This document shows, in pieces, positions 9,800 through 19,929 of a DNA stretch of 64,000 nt. Positions within the stretch are counted from its first letter, which is position 1. Every line of letters begins with the position of its first letter. Source of the stretch: Oxyruncus cristatus (lineage: Eukaryota; Chordata; Aves; Passeriformes; Cotingidae); assembly GCA_013399855.1 (NCBI GenBank), contig VXAY01000169.1, positions 979,481 to 1,043,480 on the forward strand, given 5' to 3'. A program made the position numbers and the translations under genes. The notes under the pieces were generated by a model, which saw only the letters and a program-made list of their open reading frames with translations, ran no database searches and was not told the origin of the DNA.

Positions 9800-12119
9800 A
9801 TGGGTTCCCCATGCCGTAGGAATACAGGCACCTGTCTTGCAGGCCAAGGACTGCATCAGGGGCTGCTTTTGGAACTGGAGAGGTGCTCTTGAAATATCTT
9901 AACCAGTGTACATTGTGTGGCACTTTCTCTGCAATGGGCTTCCTGCTCTTGCATCTTGAGGGAAATGTGTGTTACTGGAAAGGTATTAGTATTATTAGGT
10001 GTTATTATTAATAAATACTGACGTGGGCTGGCTTAGGGAGACCTCCCCAAAGGACTGAGGTTCTGCTGCAGGTGATTTTAACCAGCAGGTTTAGTTGCTC
10101 AGCTATTTAGTGTATCACACCGGTTCGCTGGCTGTCTTACACCTGTCAGTTACGAGACCTTGCTAATGATCCTGATCCTCGGTGGCTCACCAGAAGTGTG
10201 AGGAAAGAGCTATGTCACAAAGAAGGTACCTAAGGTAGGGCCTGGCAGCTGCCATGTGAAGCTGTAAAACATGGGCTTGAGTTTAAATTCCGGTCAGCTT
10301 CCAGTTGGAGTAATGCAGGTCTTTAACCTGGCAGCCAGCCAAGCGCTGGCTGTGATTAGTCAAGGCCGTTGTGGTCTGTGAGTCCTCTGTTGACCCTGCA
10401 GGACTCCCAGATTGAAAACATTAAAAAATTGCAACAATTTGGTGCTAAAATTATCACTGAGCCCCACAATATTTAATCCCCCTCAGGCAGTTGCAAGAGG
10501 CAGTTTCTGTCTCTGCAGGCAGGTAAGTGTAAGTTGGCTTTAGGCGCTGAAGCAGTGCTGAGCTTGTGTAGGAGTTGGACAAAAGGTTGGGCTTTTGAGA
10601 ATGTCCCTGTTCTGGGCTGTTTCCTAGTACCACTTTTGGGCTGCCTCAGAGGTCCTGCAGCCACCTCATTGTTGATAAGCGATGCCATTTCATCCTTATC
10701 ATTCCAGCTGCCAGCAGCCAGGATGACTCATCCACAGCTCTGTTGTTGGAGGGTGAGTTTAGCCTCTGACTGTGCTGTGAGGAGAGAATAAGCAGGACAG
10801 GTTCCTGAAGAGGCTGTATTGTTCCTGCCAGCTCAGGGGCTGCTGCCTGGGGGCTCAGGCACTGACAGTATTTGCTGGGCTCTCTGAAATCTCACTCCTA
10901 ACAGGCCTCGGTGGGGGGGAAAGCAATAAAAACCAAGAGGCACAATCCAGGTTTGGCTTTACGCCGTGCTCCAACTTCTCCATGGTTCCTCCTTCCCCAG
11001 GAAACAGTCGCTCTGCAGGTGAGGCGTGAAATGCATCTACTGAAGAAATTGAAAGAGACTGGCTCAGCAGGGGAGGGATTCGAATTCTGTCAGATTTGGG
11101 GGGGAGGTTTCCAGCCTTCCTTGGATGCAGATTTCCCAGGGGTGATGCTTTTCGTCCTGCATGTGATTTTTGCTTTTGGCAAGCTGCCCTTTGGCGCTGT
11201 GTGTTGCTTGAGATGAAAGGCTGGAATGAAGCATGTTCTTAACACTTAGGAAACCAGCTGTGTTGTCAGATTCACCTTGAAATACTGATGAACAGCTTTG
11301 CAGGGGCCAACACTTGTGTTACTCTGCGTTGTCCAGGCTGCTGCCTTGGCTGCAGTCCGTAGATGTGAGGAAGACCACAGCCTCCTTTCCTGGTGGAGAC
11401 AGCAGCAGGAGAGACAAGTTGGCTGAGGGACACAAAGAAGGAGTGGTTTGGTTCTAGCCACAGTTTCTGGAAGTCTGGTTGAGCATTTGAGCTTGTACCT
11501 TCTGTGACAAGCCAGTCTCACCTGGGCTGTCCCTGAGCAACACCATTTCTCCTGGTTCTCTGCTGGAGAGACTGGTGCCAGCTGGTGGGACCTTCCCCTG
11601 ATGAATGCCTGTCAGGATTTGCCTTCCTCTGATGATGATGTGACACAGAACCTTCGCCGTGGCGAGATACTTTGGCGTGTCTAATTTCTAGGTGGATGGG
11701 AATGGCTGAAAAAACCCATAATTTGGAAATGTGTGCAGATCAGGGGCTGTGAGGGTATCCTTGGCCTGTGTAAATGACATCAAGTTCAACATTTCTGGCT
11801 CTGTACCAGCAAAGTGATGATGGGTTTTTATTGCAAGCATCTGCAGGGTGAAGACCTTTCTCCTGTGGAAGGTCTCTCTGTAGTGGGTGTGTGTCACTTG
11901 GATGGTGCCTGGTGTGGTCCACAAAATCAGCCTGGTGTCAGCTCTCAGATTTATAACCCTGATGGTGTTATGGTACCCAGACTGCAGTGTGGTCATGAGA
12001 CCTCACTATATAGACCACCTCCCCTTCCTTGATGCCTCTCTTGCTTTGCACGGGCAAGTTTTAAGAGATTTGTGTAAGGTCAGATGCCTCTCCTTACTCT
12101 TCCTCCTCCTCACTCTCAG
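9800..12119. other. unassigned sequence with a possible 18-base microexon
   Basis: No recognised gene. At 11001-11018 a block reading GAAACAGTCGCTCTGCAG (ETVALQ) is bounded by a strong acceptor (TTCCTCCTTCCCCAG) and a strong donor (GTGAGG). Its length is a multiple of three, as expected of a microexon, but no host gene is identified. Other frames here are unremarkable. Confidence 0.35.
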
Positions 12120-12229
12120 TATGCCTGAACAGCATCAATCTGACAGGTTGATCTGCCCCAAGAAGACCTGTCTGTTCCCTGTTGGACGTCACAATCCTTT
12201 TCCCTCTTTGCTCCTATCAGCCAGTCAAG
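12120..12229 (+). CDS. candidate internal exon, product unknown
   Basis: The acceptor follows a run of CTCCTCCTCCTCACTCTCAG and the donor is CAAG/GTATGT, both close to consensus. The open frame begins with an in-frame ATG one base into the block (MPEQHQSDRLICPK) and continues for 36 codons. The upstream intron phase would be 2 and the downstream phase 1. No domain is recognised and no neighbouring block with compatible phase is evident, so this may be a chance pairing of good signals. Confidence 0.18.
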
Positions 12230-14195
12230 GTATGTGACAGGGGAACGCTCTGACTGCTGGACCGTGTTGGTGCTTGAGCATCGCTGGGATATGCATGAGT
12301 TGCAGGCAGGAAGGTCCCCCAGAATGCTTGATGCCTTGGTTTTCCCTGCACATCCAAATGTGGCATCTCAGGAGGATGCAGTGGTAGTCTGCTCGCCTTC
12401 CTCATCTGTATTCCCTCACCCGAAAGCAGGTGCTTCCAGCACAGCATTCGGTGACCGTGCTGGTGCTGCTCGTGATACCGCACGTGGTAGTGGCTCTGAA
12501 CTGCTCCAGCCCTGCAGCATCTCCCTCCTCCTTCCCTTCCTTGCCCTCTTTGGGCTGCCCACGTGCCCAGACGGGGCCATGGCCGTCGGCCCTAGGAGAG
12601 TGCTGAGGCTGGGCTGCTCGTTTTTGGCAGAACAACAATCTGTGCTTAGGTCAGCTGTAAATTTAATCGAGCGGTGCAAAGGATTTAGTGCACCTTGCAG
12701 ATAGAAATTGCCTTGGGCTGGACAAAAGAAATACACATGCCATTCCCCTTCTCTCCTCCTGCGACAGCTTAGGCTGTGGTTGTTTTTTTTCCCCCTTCTT
12801 CTCCCCACTCCATGACATACAACTCAGATGTTATTTGCATCTCAGTGTGCCTCAAAACACTATGAGGCTTCTTACCTAGCAATGATGAATTCGGAGTATA
12901 CAGCCCAGCACTGTGATTTCCCTCAGGGTCCTTTGTAATAATAATTTCTGTAAATAAAGGCTGGAATCAGGATCCCTGCTGTAATAGGATTTTGTTTGTG
13001 CAAGGGTTGGTAGCTGTGTCCCCCTGACGCTGCCCTGTGTTGGGATCGTGGGATGCGTCACAGCTTCGTGAGTGGGTTGGGAAGGGTGGGCTGGCACAGC
13101 CTTGCAGGGAGGCAGAGGAGTAGGACTCACCTTTGGGAAGTGTTGGGAAGTTTGCAGGCCACAAAACACAGTGCTGATGAGCACCTCTCGAAGTGCTGGA
13201 TCTTGCCAGTCTGGTTTGTGTTCCTGGCAGGGTGCAGGCTCTCTGCCAAGACCCCATGGCCAAGGTGAAGCTCCCATTCCCTCTAAGGTGCCAAAGCCTG
13301 CGAGCCTTGGAGGAGAGGGAAGCGCCTGGGAGGACAAGGTCTAAACTGGCTACAGCCTCCCTTGCTGCTGCTGTGGCTGCATTGTCTGTGTGGAGCAGCG
13401 CTGCAGGCTCTTCGCTCACCTCTGGACTCGCAGAACTCACCATTCCGTGTGCCAGTGACCGCGGTGACCTACTCCCTGGAGCAGCTGCCTCCCCGAGAAG
13501 CTCACGCCTGTAAGACCCAGAGCGTTGCTGAGACAGCAGTTTGTCAGCCCCCTTGAATGAAGGGTGCGAGAAAACCGTGCACGGAATTACGCCTGCCTGG
13601 AGAGAGGTGGGTGAGGAACACGTGTGATCACAAGCCTCAGGAGCTGTGAGATGCTTTTGTCACCTGTTCTAGCAGGGAGGAGCGCATGGGGGAAGCACAC
13701 ACGTGTTCACACGTTCACTCTGCTACCCCTACCGGCTGCGATAGTTCTTCCTGTGCTGGTGGAGGGGTGCTGATGGAAACTTCTGTTCAGTAGTTGTGCT
13801 GCAAGTGAGGAGGATCTGTGTGCCTGGGCTGCTGCAGAGCGTCATCGCTGCAGGATCCTGGGGGGCTGTGGGTGAACGTGGCATGTTTTTGAGATACATG
13901 CCTTAGACATGGCGGTAAATTAAGATTTCTAGTCTTGTGCTGGCTGTATCTCATCCTGAACTGGTTAGGTGGGCTCAGTACCCCCCAGTGGTGTGAAGAG
14001 AAGCCAAACTGCTCCTACACTGTGGAGGTGAAAGGCTTTTCCCCAGGCAATCGCGATGGCGAAGGATTTGTGCCGAGCAGCAAGTTGTGTTGTTCTCAGA
14101 AATAACCAGGTGCCAGAACCGTTTGTCACCACTGCTTTGTGAAAGGTGTGCTGGCACTTCATCCCTCCTTGGTGTCACAGGGAAGGCTCAGTTAG
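12230..14195. other. unassigned sequence
   Basis: GC-moderate sequence with several overlapping open frames on both strands (up to 158 codons), none with recognisable content. A small AT-rich motif cluster (GTAAATTTAATCGAGCGG) lies near 12656, and a palindromic ACACGTGT (E-box type) is at 13699-13706. Confidence 0.35.
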
Positions 14196-14199
14196 CTCT

Positions 14200-14470
14200 G
14201 ACAAAGCCTGCACACCATTCGCAGTGTAATTAGCACCACAAGTCTTGCTAATTGCTGAGGGTTTTTTCCCTTCCCCCTCCCTTTCTCCAGCACGAAATTT
14301 CTCTAGTTATCTTGGGTTATCATCATGGTAGACAGTGCGCTAAGCCTGGATGCTCCTTCTGAGGGCTGGTGTCAGGAATAATTACTGCCATAGTAAGCTG
14401 ATCAGCCCTTCGTTATTAGCTGCTGTTGTTACCCGACATTGATTAGTAATTTGTAGCTGCCAGTGCCTTC
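14200..14470. promoter_or_regulatory. candidate conserved non-coding element
   Basis: Repeated TAATTAG/CTAATTG-type words (GTAATTAGCACC, GCTAATTGCTG, GAATAATTACTGCC, GATTAGTAATTTG) flank a pyrimidine tract, with retained CpG (CATTCGCAG, AGTGCGCTAAG, CCCGACATTG). No repeat identity and no credible open frame. The texture resembles vertebrate developmental enhancers, but this is inference. Confidence 0.33.
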
Positions 14471-15574
14471 CTCTGCCCTCAAAGCCGAACGTTTGCCGGG
14501 GCTGCTGTGCTGTTTTGCCAAGGATAAATAAGTATTTCCCTCCCGCCCCTTTCCACCTACCTCGGGAGCTCCTCTACCTTCAGTTTGGTTTTTAAGTCTA
14601 CAGCTCGTGCCTGGGAGAGCAGCAGCTGCCCTGTCTGAATGCTGACTTTGCAGCTGAAAACTGCCGAGGGTCCCAGCTGGCTGCAGTGATGGAAGACCTT
14701 GTGATGAGTGACCCAGCGGTGGGACAGTGTTTGTAATTTCAGGTTGAGAGCCCTGGAGTGATGCCCTCGACCCCCCCATCATCCCTGAGTCCTGCCACTT
14801 GGAGAGGACAGCAGAGATACCACCCTAAATATTGACTGGCTCCAGAGAGGTCCGTGGTGTTTGTAGGTGGCTGTTCAACGTGTGTTCGTGTCTGGGCTGG
14901 TGGGCAGCAGCAAAAGTGGGATTTAGAGGGGAAGAGGGAGAAAACACAGCTGTAGGCTCTGTCCTGTTAGGAGATATTCAGGGTTGTTTTAAAGTAAGGC
15001 CATTTAGTAACATGAAAGTGCAAATGCTTCCCACCCTCGACCCAGGGTCAGGGGCCCTTGCACACGGTGGTGGCTCCCTCTGTGCTCTCCTGTGCTGGGT
15101 CTCTCTCTCATGTCTTCCGGCTGTTCCTCCGTGGCTCCATGAGCCACGTGCTATCACTTGTTTGTCTGATCTGCTGATCTGTGGACCAGCTGTGCCTGTC
15201 AAAGCGGGGTCAGAGAGCAGAAGATGGGCTTGCAAGTCTTTGCTGGGATGGAGAGGGAAGTTTTGGGAAAGGAAGACAAGAATGCAAGTGCCTTTCATGT
15301 GATCTGTGTCTCTTGTGCTAGTGTGTTGCTGGCTCACATGTTGTCTCAGGACCTCAGCAGCAAATCTTTTGAGGGTTTTGTGTTGTCTAACACGGTCTCT
15401 CGCATGGTTTCATTCCAGAAGACGCTCTCCTGTTAAACACCGGCATGCAAACAAATGATAAAATAATGCAAATAATCTACCCTGGGCCAAGCCCAGCAGT
15501 GCTGGCAGGGGAAGGGAAAGGGGATTAATTTTCCTCCGTGGAGGGGACATGGAGGAGGTCTTGGGCTGGCATGG

Positions 15575-15735
15575 AGCAGACCAGTCTCCCCACCCCTCTC
15601 CGCCAGCTGTGCTGCCAGCGCCGGGAGGCAGCGAGTGCAGCCACGCCAAGGTCTGTAAATGCCCGTCTGACACGGCAGGTATAAATCAGGGATGGGCAGC
15701 CGGAGACTGCGGGGAACGCGCCTCCTCTAACCCCT
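15575..15735 (+). promoter_or_regulatory. CpG-rich spot with TATAAAT box
   Basis: About ten CpGs fall within 150 bases (GCGCCGGGAGG, ACGCCAAG, AGCCGGAGAC, GGAACGCGCC). A TATAAAT word at about 15680 sits roughly 30 bases upstream of the GC-rich GGGGAACGCGCC. This arrangement fits a small promoter or enhancer-RNA start, but no transcript can be assigned. Confidence 0.2.
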
Positions 15736-16343
15736 ACTCTCACTAGCATCCCTGGGATGCCAGGGGGGTGGCAAGGGGCAAAGCTTGATGTCACTTCTTG
15801 GCACTCCACGAAGACGTTATTCAAAGAGACGGTGACCTCTCCTGGCACGCAGAGCGCTGCCGGGACCTCCAGCCCCGCGTCTGCGGCAAATCAAATGATG
15901 TGCTGTGGGAGGGGAGGGCTGGGACTCAGGCATCCATCACCAGCCTGCTGACCGTGGAGGAGAGGAAGAGAAAGCTGCCAAGAAGCCTCCCCTCTGTCAG
16001 GCCTCGAAGGCGCTGGTTGCTTCAATCCCGGTGTGTCTTCTTACTCATCCGTTACTAACCACGGCTCCCTGCACAAGCGCCTTAATGGCAGCCTGGCCTG
16101 GACCAGCCCTAATTAGGGCTGAAGAGTGGTTTCTTCTCAAAACCCGTGCTCAAGTGTGTTTTTCTGGTTTCTCACCTCCCCAGATGAGATTTCCAGGGCT
16201 CAGGCTGGGCGATTTTTCTTTTCTTCAGTAGTTCCAGTGATTCACCAGTTTAAAAACGTGAGAGGACTGCAGGATACCCGATGAGACTTTCTTTCTGATC
16301 AATGCATTCAGGGGATTTTATTATCTTTTCTTTTCCTCCCCAG

Positions 16344-16464
16344 AGAGCACAAGCTCTGAGGTAGCTCAGGTAGAAACCTGCAAACCACAGAAATTAATCT
16401 TTGCTGACAAAAGCTTCCCAACTAAGCAGTGGTCTGGATTTGAGGATGTGCTTGATTCTCCCAG
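16344..16464 (+). CDS. best exon-like block in window, product unknown
   Basis: A 17-base unbroken-style pyrimidine tract (TTTTCTTTTCCTCCCCAG) forms the acceptor and CCAG/GTGAGC the donor. Two of the three frames stop within seven codons. The third stays open across all 121 bases, with a plausible soluble, mixed-charge peptide containing ETCKPQKLIFADKSF and QWSGFEDVLDSP. Flanking intron phases would be 1 (upstream) and 2 (downstream). I do not recognise the protein. Unlike neighbouring open frames, codon composition looks even and non-repetitive. It is possibly an exon of a plus-strand gene, possibly chance. Confidence 0.32.
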
Positions 16465-19400
16465 GTGAGCTTGCAAAGGTGGAGGGAGCACTGGAATATG
16501 TCACACCACTGCAGTGCTGGATCCTACACACCATGGGGCAGAGTTAGAGGGGTCCAGGCACACTCTGGGTGTGACAGTGACTGCGTAGTGGCACAGCCCT
16601 TGCTATTGCTGAGGATTTTGGAGGGTGAGACCAGCAGATGAAGAGCTAGAGATCTGCATCTTGCTCTCAGGCTGCTTTGTAGAGCTGAGAGGTTTCTCCA
16701 GCTTGGAGGCTGCATGTTCCAGTTCTTGTTCTTTGCTGGTACAATCCAATCTGCAACTGATGAATTCAGTGGGCCAGCCTCGGTTTACCTGAAATGAGGA
16801 TGTTACCTTTGACCTCAGTGGAATTCCCTGGTGCATTCTCTCACCCGTGGTCCACTCAGCTTCTTGTCCAGCTTGCCCCTGCTCTTGAGGCTGCCATCTC
16901 AGCCACAGGAGCAATACTGGGCGTTGGCTGCTGGTTATTGTGTCATTGGAAAGGACAGAGGCTGCTGGGCTTTCCCCCTTCCTCCTGCGTTGGGATAGAT
17001 GTGATTTCTACAGCATTGAACACACCAGTGGAGGACACTGTGGGCAACCCAGCAAGTGTCCCAGTTGTTTGCTGCCTGACCAGTGTTCTCCTCTCTGGAG
17101 AACCTGCCTCTCTCTGCTGATGAGGAGGTGCTGGTTGATGTGCCACTCCAGTCTCGTGTGATAGAGACAGCATGTGAGAGGCTGTTGACTTGGAGAGGAG
17201 CGTGGGCCCAAAAATGTTCTGGAGAATGTCTTTCTGTGGAGTATGGGCCTGAGTCAAAGTGCTGAGCCAGGTGCTTTCACACCCATCTCCACTTCACAGG
17301 CTCTCCAGTGGTGTCTCCCCACAGGACATCTTGGTCACCTCAGGATGGTCTGCCCATGGGTGTAGGGAAGATTCCCCAGCTCACGTCTCTCCAGGTGGGT
17401 TGCCAAGGGCAAGACAAGACTTCAAACACCCCAAAGCAGGAGGAATGACTGTTACCTAAGCTCTGGCCAAGTTCTCCTAAGGAGAAAGGAAAGACCCGAG
17501 TGTTCCAAAATCCCTTAAAGCTCTCTAAGCAACAGTGATTGAAATCTCACGGAGTCTGGCCCATGCTGCGCTCCCAAACCTCAGGTTTCCTGTCCCTGCT
17601 AGCAGCTCTCTTCTTCTGCACAGGTGCCTGGGGAGCATGGAAATTCCTGCCAGGTTCTCCCAAGCCCTTCCACAGGCAAGGCAAGGGGCCTCTAGATGGC
17701 AATGTTTCTGTTCAGGAGGCCAGCAGCTGCTTCTCAGGCGAGCTCTACCGTTCCCTTTCGTGCCAGGCTTTGGAGAAGCTCCGAGATTAACTCCGAGCTG
17801 GAGTGGACAGCTTAGCACCCCGCTGCCTCTTATCGCTTCCTCAGTGAAAGTGGCTGGGATTCTGTGACCTCAGGGGACCAGCGGTTTTAACAGGCTGGAC
17901 AGTAGTTTTCTGGCTGTCCTTCCCTTCCACGTGATGATATTGGCTTGGGCTTGACCGCTTGGAAAACTGCCTGTTGGTCTGGGAGGTACCAGGGATTTTG
18001 GAGGTGATGGGAGTCCCTTGCTGTGACTGGAAGCTGCTGGTAAGGGGCGTAGTGCTGTTGATGCTCAGCTGGTTTCCCCATGTGTGCTTGAGGATGTTGA
18101 CAGAAAAGCCTGCTCCTCCCAGCGTGTGGACAGAGGGCCCTGTCTTTGGCTGGAGGAGAGCTGGGAGCTTAGGGAAGGAAAATGTTGCTGGAGAAAGGAC
18201 TGTAATTGCTCCTGAACGCTTGGAGCTGTCACTTTCTACCTCCTTCCTCTCTGCAACGAGCACTGCTGGATGCCTGAGTGAGGGGGATGCTGGGCTCAAT
18301 ACCCTCCTCCTTTCCCAGGGCTTCTGCCGTGATGCTGGATGGTGACCATGCCTCAGAGCCTGCATTTATCTTCTCTCCGGGATGCCAACGTGACAGGTAC
18401 TTTCCTTGTCCATCAGTGTCAAGGGAGAAAGGATGGAGGGAGCCAGAAGGCTGCTGTCCCTCACTGGCTGCGCTGACAGCCTTGCTTCAAGCTTGGGACT
18501 GAGCTCACTTGGCTTCTCCTGAACACATTTTATCACAGACCCAACCCATTTGCGGTCAAGAAGAGGAAAGGAAGACTTGGAGAGCCAGGGTTGTCTTCCT
18601 GCCTCTGGGCACTGTGAAATGCAGCACATGTACAGTGGAATCCTGTAACTCTCCCCTCTTACGCCCCTCCTGGGAGCTGGCAACAAAATCCAACCCCTTG
18701 CCAAGGTTCCCTGGAGAGCAAGCGGGGTGGAAGGCAAGAACCATAGTCAGCAAAGGTCTGAGCAAGAGGTCAGGCCCCCTGCTTGTACATGTTGTGGCTC
18801 CCTGAAGTTTTATGAATCCACGTATACCCTCACCTTGTGAGGACTAGTTTTGGTTTGTGGACCAGAAATAGAGGCTGGACCCAGATCTTGCTTGAACTTG
18901 TCTGGTGGGGTGATAACAGCTGACCTGGGATCTGAGGCCGTCTCCTCTTCAGCTTTTGGTGGTGGTTTGAGCTAATTCCTACTGCTTCAGCACTGTTGAG
19001 ATGTGTGTCACAGTGTTTCCTACCTGCATGGCAAGGGTGGGAGTAGCAAACCCTGCTCCTGAAGCTCTCCTCTTGCTCTGTATCCCTTCCCTTCCTGGCT
19101 CTCCCAGCCTGGCCCCTCAGCCTGGGCCACTCATGATTCTCTTTGCTGGAGCTGGTCCTGAGCAGTGGAATGATTCTGGTGCTGCGGAGTGTGGAATGGG
19201 TACGGGGTTTCAGGAGCTGTAGGAGATGCTGATAATTTCCCAGCTCTGCCACAGCAGAGCAGAAATCATTCCTATCTCCCTGTGCATCGTTTGCCTCTGT
19301 ATAAACCAGACAGTGATCCTTTTCTTGCCTCCTTGAACTGATGCCAAAGGAGAGAGACTGGCTCCTCCTTGCTTTTCCCCCAGCATGGATAATAGTGTCT

Positions 19401-19616
19401 TTGGAGCTGGCGTGCCTATACCAGGGCTCTCCAATCCAGGAGACTTCAGACCCTGGCTTTCCAGGAGCGTGGCAGCAGAGGTGAGCTGCCTGTCTCAGCC
19501 TCTCCGTGCACTCAGGGCCGTGTGAGAGCTCACTCCCTGCTCCAGCCTATGCAGAAGATTTCTCTGCCAGTCCTGCACCTGCAGCCTGGGAAAATGGCTC
19601 CAGTCATGCTGCAGCG
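16465..19616. other. region of overlapping open frames, both strands
   Basis: Long frames overlap on the minus strand: 17841-18365 (174 codons, S/T/P/Q-rich, ending in TGA), and an open stretch running from about 19500 down to a good minus donor at 19014 (CATGCAG/GTAGGA). A minus block at 18834-18971 (46 codons, containing SAVITPPDKFKQ) ends in a strong donor (CACAAG/GTGAGG) but has a weak acceptor. Intron phases of these pieces do not chain, and two or three frames are open at once in places. I therefore do not call a gene here. Confidence 0.3.
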
Positions 19617-19705
19617 GGCATGGACAATTGATTATAAGCGGTCATAGATTACCTGGAGCAATGCTATTAAATTTAATACACTTCTGCACCGGCTCTTGGG
19701 GCTCA
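19617..19705. promoter_or_regulatory. short AT-rich conserved-looking block
   Basis: It contains GACAATTGATTATAAGCGG, then GGTCATAGATTACC and TATTAAATTTAATACAC, inside GC-richer flanks. The words suit SOX, HOX or homeodomain binding. It is small, and the call rests on texture only. Confidence 0.22.
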
Positions 19706-19911
19706 GCCTTGGGTTGTGTAAGTGACATCTTGTTGCGAGGCATTTTGGGGACATCGCTTAGGGGTGTGAGGCAGAGACAGTCAGCTGCAAAAAGCGGGAG
19801 AAGATGATGAGTTCCTGTAGAGATTTATTTCCTGCCCAATAATTGCCCAGAAAAGCTGTGTAAACCTTCTCTGTTTGTGGAACAAACACTGCAAGAGTTA
19901 CTGCTCTGACC

Positions 19912-19928
19912 TTTTTTTTTTTTTTTTT
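19912..19928. repeat. T17 homopolymer
   Basis: An uninterrupted run of 17 T, followed by CC and a shorter pyrimidine run. Confidence 0.95.
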
Positions 19929-19929
19929 C

